Notes: generated by a model from the sequence alone, not told the origin. 12,652 nt of DNA from Clostridia bacterium (GCA_017958705.1 JAGDCE010000283.1:1-12652); one strand, 5' to 3'; counted from the first letter of the stretch, positions 1-7,567 are shown. Translations and numbers: made by a program.

Positions 1-1
1 C

Positions 2-790
2 AAGCGCAGAGTTGAAGAAGCCGCAAGAATTCTTGATATATCCCACTTGCTCGACAGAAGACCGAAGGCTCTGTCCGGCGGTCAGAAACAGCGTGTCGCG
101 CTGGGCCGCGCGATAGTCCGTAACCCGAAAGTCTTCCTGCTTGACGAGCCTCTGTCAAACCTTGACGCAAAGCTCCGTGCAACGATGAGAACCGAGCTTA
201 CGCTGCTTCACAAGAGACTCGGAACCACGTTCGTATACGTTACCCACGACCAGGTCGAGGCTATGACGATGGCTTCGCGTATAGTCGTTATGAAAGACGG
301 TAAGATCCAGCAGGTCGATACTCCTCAGAACCTGTACGACCAGCCGAACAAGATATTCGTCGCGGGCTTCATCGGAACGCCTCAGATGAACTTCATCGAC
401 TGCACGATCAAGCAGAAGGGCGAGGATCTGTATGTTGTATTCGGCGAGAACGAGCTCAAGCTCCCGAAGGAGAAATCCGAAAATCCCGCGCTGCGTGAAT
501 ATATCGGCAAGGAAGTCATCGCCGGCATCCGTCCCGAGTGCATCCACGACGAGCCGATGTACATATCCCAGTTCCCGGATACCTGCATAGACGCATACGT
601 CGAAGTCACCGAGCTTATGGGCGCCGAGATCTATCTGTACCTCGCCGCCGTCGGAACCGAAGACGTCAAACTCACCGGCCGTGTTTCCTCCCGTTCGACC
701 GCAAGAGCGGGCGACACCGTCAAGATAGCGCTTGACATCTCCAGGATGCACCTGTTTGATAAAGACACCGAAGAGTGCATCTGCCACTGA
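2..790 (+). CDS. Sugar ABC transporter ATP-binding protein, MalK/UgpC/MsmX type (5' truncated by window edge)
   Basis: This is the nucleotide-binding subunit of an ABC importer, most likely for oligosaccharides or glycerol-phosphate-type substrates; it hydrolyses ATP on the cytoplasmic face. The reading frame is open from the first bases, so 262 residues are visible and roughly 110-130 N-terminal residues, including Walker A, lie outside. Visible in order are the ABC signature LSGGQKQR, Walker B plus D-loop (VFLLDEPLSNLDA), the switch histidine in VTHDQVEAM, and a C-terminal TOBE/OB-fold region of about 130 residues that defines the MalK/UgpC group, which usually runs 360-380 residues. The TTG at 47 is only an internal codon. 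In Bacillota one such ATPase often serves several sugar transporters (the MsmX role). No permease or binding protein is in the window. The family is secure; the substrate is not determinable. Confidence 0.93.
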   Translation, partial: KRRVEEAARILDISHLLDRRPKALSGGQKQRVALGRAIVRNPKVFLLDEPLSNLDAKLRATMRTELTLLHKRLGTTFVYVTHDQVEAMTMASRIVVMKDGKIQQVDTPQNLYDQPNKIFVAGFIGTPQMNFIDCTIKQKGEDLYVVFGENELKLPKEKSENPALREYIGKEVIAGIRPECIHDEPMYISQFPDTCIDAYVEVTELMGAEIYLYLAAVGTEDVKLTGRVSSRSTARAGDTVKIALDISRMHLFDKDTEECICH

Positions 791-807
791 GCTATACAAT
801 AACTTAG

Positions 808-832
808 AACAGCGGAGCGTTGCTCCGCTGTT
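808..832 (+). terminator. Hairpin after the ABC ATPase gene, possible weak terminator or processing stem
   Basis: A perfect 11-bp inverted repeat (AACAGCGGAGC, loop GTT, GCTCCGCTGTT) lies 17 bases after the stop codon. It is followed only by a short T stretch (TTTGAATAG), so it is a marginal intrinsic terminator. It may give partial read-through into the downstream lipoprotein gene or protect the upstream mRNA 3' end. Confidence 0.6.
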
Positions 833-865
833 TGAATAGAATCCCATTCTGAAAGGATCGATCTT

Positions 866-2845
866 ATGAAAAAACTGACCGCTTTAATGCTTTCGCTTCT
901 GTTTCTTCTGGTTGCCGTTGCCGGCTGCGCGACGGACCCGGTGACGACGGATACGGACACGGCAGTCACCGCGGATGATACCGAAGATACAGCAGAAGTA
1001 ACGGAAGAACCCGCTTATACGTATCCTTCGGAGCTCGACAACTACGCCGGCAAACCCGCGTATACCGTCGAGGGCGACACCATCATCGTCAACGGCGTAT
1101 CGTACCCGAACACGAAGAACATGACAAACGGCGCACTTTACGCCGTGGACGATCTCGGACGCGAAGTCGGCCTTGACGGCAAAGCCTACGTTTCCGACGG
1201 CTCGAAGAACGTCGGCGTGTTCTATTTCCTCTGGCACGGTGAACACGGCGACAACGGCATACTCGATATGACGAAGATCATGAACGAGGGCGGAACCGCG
1301 GCTCGCAAAAGCTCGTACAAAGGCTGGGGTCCCGTCGGCGCGATGCACTTTTGGGGCGAACCGCTTTACGGATACTACTACGCGAGCGACAAATGGGTAC
1401 AGAGACGCCACGTCGACGAGCTGATGCTCGCCAACGTCGATTTCGTATATATCGACGCGACGAACGGCTATCCGTACATCAGCAGCGCGAAGAGCCTGAT
1501 GAACATAATCCACGAATACAAAGAGCAGGGCTTCGACGCGCCTGAGGTCGTATTTTATACTCATTCATCGTGCGCTCAGACCGTTGCTCAGATCTATCAA
1601 CAGATATACAGCAAGGATTACTGCCCCGACGCCTGGTTCTATATGGACGGCAAACCCGTGATCATCGCTTATGAAGACGAGGTGAAGAAGGGTTACTCTC
1701 AGGCTAAGGATTTCTTCACGTTCCGCGAACCGCAGTGGCCGACGGAAAGCGCAAAACGCAACGGCTGGCCCTGGATGGACTTCAGTTATCCCGCGAGAGT
1801 TTTCAAGAACAAGGACGGACAGAAAGAAGCGATAAGCGTTTCGGTCGCACAGCACTGCGGCACGGTCTGCTTCTCCGATTCCGCGTTCTACGGTGACAGG
1901 TCGAATCACGGCAGAAGCTGGCACGACAAGAAATATGAGGAAGGCGAAGACGCCACGCTCTACGGCTACAACTTCCAGGATCAGTGGGACAGAGCGCTTA
2001 AAGTCGACGTACCTTACGTGCTCGTGACCGGATGGAATGAATGGGTCGCGCAGAGACAGGACGGAAGTCAGCACGGAAGATCCGGTCAGGTCATGTTCGT
2101 CGACACCGCGTCGATGGAATTCTCCCGCGATATCGAGCCGATGCGCGGCGGATATTTCGACAACTACTACATGCAGCTTACCGACAATATCAGAAAATAT
2201 AAAGGCGTAGCGCCGACGTTCGTGCAGGATACGAGAAAGGTGATCGATATAAACGGCAGCTTCGATCAATGGAACGACATACTCGTAGAGTACACCGACC
2301 CGACGGGCGACTGTGAAAACAGACGCAACCTCGGATTCGGCAACTCGAGACTGACCGACAACTCCGGAAACAACGACCTGCGCAGCGCAAAGATCACGCA
2401 CGATACGAAATACATGTATTTCTATATCGACGTGCCGGAAACGTATGACGATGAAGACAACTTCATCACCGCATACGCGGAGGATACCACGTGGATGCAG
2501 CTGTTCCTGAACGTCGACATGCGCGCGGAAACGGGCTTCTACGGCTTCGATTATATCGTCAACTATTCGATTGACCGGAACGGAAAGATGACGGTCGCGC
2601 GCGCCGCGAAGAACGGCAAAGAATTCGACTTCGAGGTGTCCGCCGAAGCGGATTACAGGGTCGAGAAAAACAAGATGATGATAAGGGTAGCGCTTGCCGA
2701 TATCGGCATACCCGATTACTCACAGATCAGCATTGCCTTCAAATGGGCCGACAGCGATACCAAGATCACCACGATGGAGCAGATGTATACCGAAGGCGAC
2801 TGCGCGCCGCACGGCAGATTCAGCTACGTGTTCAAAAACTATTGA
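866..2845 (+). CDS. Secreted lipoprotein, GH71/GH99-like glycoside hydrolase with C-terminal CBM9/DOMON-like domain
   Basis: A 659-residue extracellular lipoprotein. Residues 1-21 form a type II signal peptide with lipobox VAGC (lipidated Cys21), followed by an acidic Thr/Asp/Glu linker to about residue 55. The central region (about 110-440) resembles the (beta/alpha)8 GH71/GH99-like group: FYFLWHGEHG at about 119, WGEPLYGYYY at about 163, a strand-like VDFVYIDATNGYPY segment, and GWNEW at 389-393, a motif shared with GH99 and WbsX-type proteins. From about 459 (VIDINGSFDQW) to the end the pattern matches CBM9/DOMON-like beta-sandwich modules. The start is set by GAAAGGA about 9 bases before ATG. 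The gene follows a sugar ABC ATPase, which suggests capture or cleavage of a glycan at the cell surface. Family placement is from remembered motifs; substrate and catalytic residues are unassigned. It could be a binding protein rather than an enzyme. Confidence 0.72.
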   Translation: MKKLTALMLSLLFLLVAVAGCATDPVTTDTDTAVTADDTEDTAEVTEEPAYTYPSELDNYAGKPAYTVEGDTIIVNGVSYPNTKNMTNGALYAVDDLGREVGLDGKAYVSDGSKNVGVFYFLWHGEHGDNGILDMTKIMNEGGTAARKSSYKGWGPVGAMHFWGEPLYGYYYASDKWVQRRHVDELMLANVDFVYIDATNGYPYISSAKSLMNIIHEYKEQGFDAPEVVFYTHSSCAQTVAQIYQQIYSKDYCPDAWFYMDGKPVIIAYEDEVKKGYSQAKDFFTFREPQWPTESAKRNGWPWMDFSYPARVFKNKDGQKEAISVSVAQHCGTVCFSDSAFYGDRSNHGRSWHDKKYEEGEDATLYGYNFQDQWDRALKVDVPYVLVTGWNEWVAQRQDGSQHGRSGQVMFVDTASMEFSRDIEPMRGGYFDNYYMQLTDNIRKYKGVAPTFVQDTRKVIDINGSFDQWNDILVEYTDPTGDCENRRNLGFGNSRLTDNSGNNDLRSAKITHDTKYMYFYIDVPETYDDEDNFITAYAEDTTWMQLFLNVDMRAETGFYGFDYIVNYSIDRNGKMTVARAAKNGKEFDFEVSAEADYRVEKNKMMIRVALADIGIPDYSQISIAFKWADSDTKITTMEQMYTEGDCAPHGRFSYVFKNY

Positions 2846-2892
2846 TAAAATAAAACCGCCCGGCGGCAGTACGCAGAAGGACGGAGAATAAA

Positions 2893-2938
2893 ACCGGCTG
2901 AGACAGGGGATCACATCCTTGCCTCAGCCGGTATTTTT
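2893..2938. terminator. Bidirectional intrinsic terminator between the lipoprotein gene and tdk
   Basis: Stem ACCGGCTGAG (2893-2902) pairs with CTCAGCCGGT (2923-2932), and the interior can extend the pairing. On the + strand it is followed by TATTTTTTA. On the - strand the same stem is followed by TTTTATTC, so it can end both the + lipoprotein transcript and the - tdk transcript that converge here. Confidence 0.88.
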
Positions 2939-2957
2939 TATGCGGCCAAAAACGGCG

Positions 2958-3551
2958 TTATTTCTTTTCGGCGTTTTGTTCTCGTATCAGCGTCTGCATG
3001 CACTTGTAGCACATGGCCTTGTACGTCTCGTTTCCGCCGAGGACGATCTGCTCGCCCTCCGTCGCCACGCGTCCGTCCGGCAGGAACCTGACGTTGACCG
3101 TCGCCTTGCTGCCGCAGCGGCAGATCGTCTTTATCTCGGTGACGGATTCCGCAAGCTCGAGCAGGCGGCGGGAACCGGGGAACAGCCGGAGCATGAAGTC
3201 CGTGCGCAGACCGAAGCAAAGGACGGGGATATCCTCCCACGTCGCGATCTCGTGAAGCTGATCGATCTGATCGGGCGTGAAGAACTGCGCCTCGTCGGCG
3301 ATAATGACGTCAACGCCGCCTTTCATCTCTTTATTATAAATTCCGTATATATCGTCGTCCTCGTAGACGTTCGTCGCCTCGGCGGACAGACCGATGCGTG
3401 AACGGACGACGTTGTCGCCGTCACGCGTGTCCTTTGAAGGCTTGATGAGCCATACGCGCATGCCCATCTCGATGTAATTGAATCTCGTTATCAGAGCCTG
3501 CGCGGTCTTTGACGAGCCCATCGCGCCGTATTTGAAATACAACTTAGCCAT
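2958..3551 (-). CDS. tdk: Thymidine kinase (type II, TK1-like)
   Basis: Phosphorylates deoxythymidine to dTMP with ATP in the cytoplasmic pyrimidine salvage pathway. The 197-residue length fits the family (about 190-200). Visible are the P-loop GAMGSSKT (9-16), the Walker B/catalytic segment DEAQF (86-90, catalytic Glu87), the thymidine-binding lasso region after about 170, and the structural zinc ligands Cys144, Cys146, Cys181 and Cys184 (CRC and CYKC). The ATG lies inside the end of the upstream AbrB-type gene (8-base overlap), so translation is probably coupled. The purine-rich stretch just before the ATG (GACGGGCGAGCG) is a mediocre ribosome site. The gene ends about 25 bases before the bidirectional terminator. 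The P-loop reads GSSKT where many family members have NSGKS or GSGKS, a mild deviation. Confidence 0.95.
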   Translation of the reverse strand: MAKLYFKYGAMGSSKTAQALITRFNYIEMGMRVWLIKPSKDTRDGDNVVRSRIGLSAEATNVYEDDDIYGIYNKEMKGGVDVIIADEAQFFTPDQIDQLHEIATWEDIPVLCFGLRTDFMLRLFPGSRRLLELAESVTEIKTICRCGSKATVNVRFLPDGRVATEGEQIVLGGNETYKAMCYKCMQTLIREQNAEKK

Positions 3552-3798
3552 TTTTACGCTCGCCCGTCAACTCGTCTATGCAGTTTTTGCAAAGGATCTT
3601 GCCTTTGAAGGTCGTCGTGCCCTCACGGCTCCCGCAGAAAATGCAGGAGGGCTGATACTTTTTAAGGATTATGGCGTCGCCTTCGGTGTATATCTCCACG
3701 AAGTCGCGTTTTTCAATCCCGAGGACCGTGCGGAGCTCGATCGGAAGAACGATCCTTCCGACCTCGTCTATCTGTCTTGTTATTCCGGTTGCTTTCAT
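3544..3798 (-). CDS. AbrB/SpoVT-type transcriptional regulator with C-terminal zinc ribbon
   Basis: An 84-residue DNA-binding protein. Residues 1-50 form the swapped-hairpin AbrB domain (MKATGITRQIDEVGRIVLPI, then an LGI..D.VEIY..GD.IIL segment), typical of Clostridia AbrB-family regulators that act as dimers or tetramers on AT-rich DNA. The C-terminal part carries two CxxC pairs (Cys52/Cys55 and Cys70/Cys73) that most likely bind one zinc. GGAGGC lies just ahead of the ATG. It is the first gene of a transcript with tdk and has a recognisable promoter at 3829-3857. The upstream DNA is very AT-rich and shares an 11-mer with the divergent promoter, which would fit autoregulation and control of the GH20 operon; that is inference. 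The target genes are unknown. Confidence 0.9.
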   Translation of the reverse strand: MKATGITRQIDEVGRIVLPIELRTVLGIEKRDFVEIYTEGDAIILKKYQPSCIFCGSREGTTTFKGKILCKNCIDELTGERKNG

Positions 3799-3828
3799 CT
3801 TTCGCCTGCCTCCGTAATATTTTATTTC

Positions 3829-3857
3829 ATTCTAACACAAAAAAACCGGAAAAACAA
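3829..3857 (-). promoter_or_regulatory. Promoter of the AbrB-type gene and tdk
   Basis: On the - strand TTGTTT (3852-3857) and TAGAAT (3829-3834) are separated by 17 bases, and TGT directly before the -10 gives an extended -10. The start codon lies about 30 bases beyond the -10. This fits a housekeeping sigma-A promoter. Confidence 0.72.
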
Positions 3858-3951
3858 ACCCATAAAATGTAATTATTTGAAAATTTGTGTCGATATTACT
3901 GGTAAAAATTGTAAATTAGGCGAAAGCGGCCGCTCAAAAAGCGAAACGTTA

Positions 3952-3980
3952 TTGACAAATCGTAAAAGTGATGATAAAAT
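3952..3980 (+). promoter_or_regulatory. Promoter of the GH20-GNAT/LUD/cysK operon
   Basis: TTGACA (3952-3957), a 17-base spacer, TAAAAT (3975-3980), and TGA just before the -10 (extended -10) make a near-consensus sigma-A promoter. Predicted transcription starts at about 3987. This rules out the in-frame ATG at 3968 and supports the ATG at 4019. Confidence 0.85.
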
Positions 3981-4004
3981 GTAAATATGAAGTTTATCCT
4001 CACC

Positions 4005-4011
4005 GAAAGGA
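4005..4011 (+). promoter_or_regulatory. Ribosome binding site that fixes the GH20-GNAT start
   Basis: GAAAGGA lies 7 bases before ATG 4019, downstream of the expected transcription start. The frame is open for 17 more codons upstream, but those would overlap the promoter. Confidence 0.8.
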
Positions 4012-4018
4012 ATCGTTT

Positions 4019-5944
4019 ATGTCAGTCAACGTGATACCGACCCCGAAACACGCCGAGGAGAAAGAAGGCTTTTTCATTCCGGGCGTGATCGAATGCGACG
4101 CGCGCTTCGGCGCCGCGGCGGACGCGTACGAAACGTACGTAAAACAGCTCGGCTTTGAGCGCGGAGAAGATAAGATCACGGCGTGCTATGCCGACGGACT
4201 CGGCCCCGGCGCGTACGCGATAAACTGCGGGGACGGAGAGATACGGCTTTACGCCTCCGATACGCAGGGCGTCAACAACGGCTTTGCGACGCTGCTTCAG
4301 CTTCAGGCGTCGGGCGGCGGCAGGATCCCCGCCGTGAACATCGAGGACGCACCCGACTGCGAATACAGAGGGCTGATGATAGATATCGCGCGGATATGGC
4401 ATCCGCTTGAATATCTGTTCAGATACGTCGATCTGTGCCGGTTCTATAAGTTCTCGTATCTGCATCTGCATTTTACCGATACGCAGAGCTACACGCTGCC
4501 GTGCACGGCGTTCCCGAAACTGCCGACGGACGGCAGACATTACACCTTTGATCAGATAAAACAGTTAAACGAATACGCCGCCGCGCGCGGCGTTAAGATA
4601 ATGCCGGAGATCGACGTTCCCGGCCACTGCGATCCGTTCCTGGCCGCGTATCCCGAACTGTTCGGACATAACGGTATAATAGGATTTCACTCCGACGTTT
4701 TCGAGGCGTTTGAGAAAATACTCGGCGAGCTGTGCGAAATGTTCCCGTACTCGGACAGGATCCATATCGGCGGCGACGAGGCGGATATAAAACAGTGGCT
4801 GCGATGCGACAAATGCCGCGCATACGCCGCCGAATGCGGCATACCTGTAGATGACGATGAAAGACTGTCTTCGGAGCGTATACTCGCGAAATTCGTCGCA
4901 AAGCTCTCTCAGATCGTTCTGTCGCACGGCAAAACGCCGGTGGTGTGGGAGGGCTTCTGCCGCGAGGTCAATTACCTCGTACCGCACACTACCGAAATCT
5001 TCTCATGGGAGAATTTCTATCAGACGACGCCAGAGCTGATCGACGCCGGATATACGATAATCAACGGCAGCTGGTCGCCTAATTACGTCGTCGAGCCCGC
5101 CGTGATGTGGAGCGTCAGGGAATGCTTCGACTGGGATATATTCACGTACAGACCCGTTCACCCCGGCTCGCCTTACATCGGCACGACGCTGAAGGTGCCG
5201 CCTTACGCGAAGACGATCGGCGGACAGCTTCTGTCATGGGGCGATTTCGGCGCAAGATCGGATCAGCCTGCGCGCCACCTCATCTCGGAGTTTGAGAAGG
5301 TAAGCGAGCGTGCCGCGGCTACGGCGGAAAATACCTGGAACAAAGAAAAAGCCGTCGGCTACGAAGAATTTTCAAAAGCCGCGGATATACAGAACGGCGC
5401 CGTATGCAGAATATTCAACTATCACGAGATCAAAACGCCGTCGCTTACGCTGCGGCCTTTCAGAAAAGATGATCTCTCCGACGCGCTTCAATACTGCGAA
5501 TCGCTGAAAGACGAACCGTTCGAGGCGTTCGACATGGATTATACGGAAAAATATATAGATAAGTGTATAGAAAACTCTCGCAAAGCACAGCCGGACAATT
5601 ATAATTTCGCGGTACTGCTCGACGGAAAGGTCATCGGCGGCTGCAACGTCTCACTGTCGGACGATATGCGCACGGGCGACGTCGGCTGGTTCATCCATAA
5701 GGATCATCAGAACAAAGGATACGCCACGCAAGCCGGCGCGAAGATGCTCGAATTCGGTTTTGATCATCTCGGACTGCACCGCATGACCGCGCACTGCCAC
5801 GTAGACAATATAAGATCCGTGCGCGTGATGGAAAAGCTCGGCATGAGGCGAGAGGGCAGATTCGTAAAGGACCACAGATATAAAGGCGGAGTATGGGGAG
5901 ATTCATACGAATACGCAATACTTGAAGAGGAGTATAGAAAATGA
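4019..5944 (+). CDS. Cytoplasmic GH20 beta-N-acetylhexosaminidase fused to a GNAT acetyltransferase
   Basis: A 641-residue two-enzyme fusion. Residues 1-110 resemble the GH20b accessory fold. About 113-420 is the GH20 barrel: YRGLMIDIAR (from Tyr116), LHLHFTDTQ, MPEIDVPGH, the catalytic HIGGDE with Asp253-Glu254 (Asp orients the substrate acetamide, Glu is the acid), and the late GGQLLSWGD segment at about 401. From about 473 to the end is a complete RimJ/RimL-like GNAT domain beginning TLRPFRKDD, with the acetyl-CoA pyrophosphate loop QNKGYA at 564-569 and the C-terminal NIRSVRVMEKLGM...EG segment. No signal peptide is present, as expected if acetyl-CoA is used, so it should act on imported amino-sugar oligosaccharides or glycosides. 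GH20 proteins usually end after the barrel, so the fusion is odd. The downstream LUD gene starts inside its last codons (ATGA). Both assignments are motif-based and strong; substrates are unknown. Confidence 0.9.
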   Translation: MSVNVIPTPKHAEEKEGFFIPGVIECDARFGAAADAYETYVKQLGFERGEDKITACYADGLGPGAYAINCGDGEIRLYASDTQGVNNGFATLLQLQASGGGRIPAVNIEDAPDCEYRGLMIDIARIWHPLEYLFRYVDLCRFYKFSYLHLHFTDTQSYTLPCTAFPKLPTDGRHYTFDQIKQLNEYAAARGVKIMPEIDVPGHCDPFLAAYPELFGHNGIIGFHSDVFEAFEKILGELCEMFPYSDRIHIGGDEADIKQWLRCDKCRAYAAECGIPVDDDERLSSERILAKFVAKLSQIVLSHGKTPVVWEGFCREVNYLVPHTTEIFSWENFYQTTPELIDAGYTIINGSWSPNYVVEPAVMWSVRECFDWDIFTYRPVHPGSPYIGTTLKVPPYAKTIGGQLLSWGDFGARSDQPARHLISEFEKVSERAAATAENTWNKEKAVGYEEFSKAADIQNGAVCRIFNYHEIKTPSLTLRPFRKDDLSDALQYCESLKDEPFEAFDMDYTEKYIDKCIENSRKAQPDNYNFAVLLDGKVIGGCNVSLSDDMRTGDVGWFIHKDHQNKGYATQAGAKMLEFGFDHLGLHRMTAHCHVDNIRSVRVMEKLGMRREGRFVKDHRYKGGVWGDSYEYAILEEEYRK

Positions 5945-6570
5945 ACGAAATAATGGCGAAAAGAAACAGACTCTTGGCGGATAAGACGATAAAAGGATTA
6001 CAGTCTCGCAACATGAGCGGTTATTACGCCGAGGATAAGGCGGAGGCACTGCGCATAGCACTCGGTTTGATCCCGGAAAAGAGCTCGATCACGATGGGCG
6101 GCTGTATGAGCGCGGAGGAGATAGGTCTGCTCGACGCGATAAGGGCGGGCGATTATAATTTCATCGACCGCGGTCTTTATACGGACAAACGCAAAGCAAT
6201 GCTCGACGGCTACGATGCCGACGTGTTCCTGACGAGCGCCAACGCGATGACGGACGACGGTGTCATGATAAATATTGACGGCAATGCCAACCGCGTTTCC
6301 GCGATCGCGCAGGGACCGAAAAAGGTGATAGTCATCGTCGGTATGAACAAGATCTGCCCGGATACGGATACGGCGATGAAGCGCGCGAGAAACGTCGCCG
6401 CGCCTGCCAACGCTCAGCGCTTCGGGCTTGATACGCCATGCTCCAATACCGGAAAATGCTTCGACTGCAAGTCGCCAGACACGATATGCTGTCAGTTTCT
6501 TATAACGCGTTTCTCGCGCCATAAGGACAGGATACACGTTATAATCGTCAACGACGATCTCGGACTGTAA
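5941..6570 (+). CDS. LUD-domain protein (LutC/YkgG-like, formerly DUF162)
   Basis: A 209-residue cytoplasmic protein of the LUD group, often annotated 'lactate utilization protein'. In LutABC systems a LUD subunit helps oxidise L-lactate, but stand-alone clostridial members have no proven role. Seen are the N-terminal helical segment (MAKRNRLLADKTIKGLQSRNM), SITMGGCMSAEEIGLL, the conserved core DVFLTSANAMTDDGVMINIDGNANRVSA, and KKVIVIVGMNKI. The C-terminus has clustered cysteines at 167, 173, 176, 183 and 184, which could bind metal or an Fe-S cluster. The start overlaps the GH20-GNAT stop by 4 bases (ATGA), with AAGAGGAG 8 bases upstream, indicating translational coupling. No lutA or lutB is present, so lactate oxidation should not be assumed. 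Confidence 0.86.
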   Translation: MNEIMAKRNRLLADKTIKGLQSRNMSGYYAEDKAEALRIALGLIPEKSSITMGGCMSAEEIGLLDAIRAGDYNFIDRGLYTDKRKAMLDGYDADVFLTSANAMTDDGVMINIDGNANRVSAIAQGPKKVIVIVGMNKICPDTDTAMKRARNVAAPANAQRFGLDTPCSNTGKCFDCKSPDTICCQFLITRFSRHKDRIHVIIVNDDLGL

Positions 6571-6579
6571 GGCGACGCG

Positions 6580-7503
6580 ATGATATACAGATCAATAGAT
6601 CAACTGATCGGAACAACGCCGATGCTGAGGCTGTCGGGAACGGAGCGGGAAGAAGGCATAAAAGCGAAGCTTATCGCAAAGCTCGAATACTTCAACCCCG
6701 CCGGCTCCGTCAAGGACAGAGTCGCGCTTGAAATGATAAACGAAGCGGAGAAGTGCGGCAAACTCAGACCGGGTTCGGTCATTATCGAGCCGACGTCCGG
6801 CAACACGGGCATCGGTCTGTGCTGTGTCGCGGCCGCGAGAGGGTATAAAGTCATAATCGTGATGCCCGACACCATGTCGGTCGAACGCCGTCAGCTGATG
6901 AGCGCGTACGGCGCACAGCTCGTGTTGACGGACGGTAAAAAGGGGATGCGCGGCGCGATCGAAAAAGCAAACGAGCTCGCGGAGCAGACCGAGGGGAGCT
7001 TCATTCCCGGTCAGTTCGTCAACCCCGCGAACCCGCAGGCACATTTCAAAACGACGGGCCCGGAGATCTGGGAAGATACGTACGGCGCGGTCGATATTTT
7101 CGTCGCCGGCGTCGGCACCGGCGGAACGATCACCGGAGTCGGTAAATATCTGAAATCAAAGAACCCTCGGATCCGCGTGATCGCGGTCGAACCCGCCGGC
7201 TCCCCCGTGCTTTCCGGCGGCGTCCCCGGCCCTCACGGACTGCAGGGCATCGGCGCGGGATTCGTTCCCGAAGTGCTTGACACCGAGGTCATCGACGAGG
7301 TGATAACTGTGAACGAGAACGAGGCGTACGAGGCGGGAAGGCTTGCCGCTAAAACAGAAGGCGTGATGACCGGGATCTCGTCCGGCGCGGCGCTGTTCGC
7401 CGCGAAGCTCGTCGCAAAAAGACCGGAAAACGAAGGGAAGACGGTAGTCGTCCTTCTGCCCGATACGGGAGACAGGTATCTGTCAACGCCCATGTACCGG
7501 TAA
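6580..7503 (+). CDS. cysK: Cysteine synthase A (O-acetylserine sulfhydrylase)
   Basis: A PLP enzyme that makes L-cysteine from O-acetyl-L-serine and sulfide in the cytoplasm. The 307 residues match CysK length. Motifs: Schiff-base lysine Lys45 in NPAGSVKDR, the substrate loop TSGNTG (72-77), the PLP phosphate cup GVGTGGTITG, the LQGIGAGFVP segment after a PGPHG turn typical of CysK, and a C-terminal PDTGDRYLST. It starts 9 bases after the LUD gene with only a modest ribosome site (AAGGCGA), so it is probably translated as part of the same operon. No cysE is in the window. A CysM or cystathionine beta-synthase-type substrate preference cannot be fully excluded from sequence alone. Confidence 0.94.
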   Translation: MIYRSIDQLIGTTPMLRLSGTEREEGIKAKLIAKLEYFNPAGSVKDRVALEMINEAEKCGKLRPGSVIIEPTSGNTGIGLCCVAAARGYKVIIVMPDTMSVERRQLMSAYGAQLVLTDGKKGMRGAIEKANELAEQTEGSFIPGQFVNPANPQAHFKTTGPEIWEDTYGAVDIFVAGVGTGGTITGVGKYLKSKNPRIRVIAVEPAGSPVLSGGVPGPHGLQGIGAGFVPEVLDTEVIDEVITVNENEAYEAGRLAAKTEGVMTGISSGAALFAAKLVAKRPENEGKTVVVLLPDTGDRYLSTPMYR

Positions 7504-7567
7504 ACGACAACACGTTATTATCACAGACTTCAAGATGAAAGCGAAACATATTAAAGGAGTTTGTTAA

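Noticed and set aside
1565..2401. Long antisense frame inside the GH71/99-like lipoprotein gene, and similar ones at 155-847, 884-1564, 4022-4540 and 8234-8821
   Set aside because: These mirror codon bias of the genes on the opposite strand. Their proteins have no recognisable motifs and no ribosome sites.
3968..4018. Upstream in-frame ATG for the GH20-GNAT gene
   Set aside because: It lies within the -35/-10 promoter, before the expected transcription start; GAAAGGA precedes ATG 4019.
3799..4018. Riboswitch or structured leader upstream of the GH20 operon or abrB
   Set aside because: The region is AT-rich with two promoters. The leaders are only about 30 bases long, too short for a known riboswitch, and no stable stems are visible.
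5941..6570. Assigning the LUD gene as lutC of a lactate oxidation operon
   Set aside because: No lutA- or lutB-like genes are adjacent and the neighbours are unrelated to lactate.
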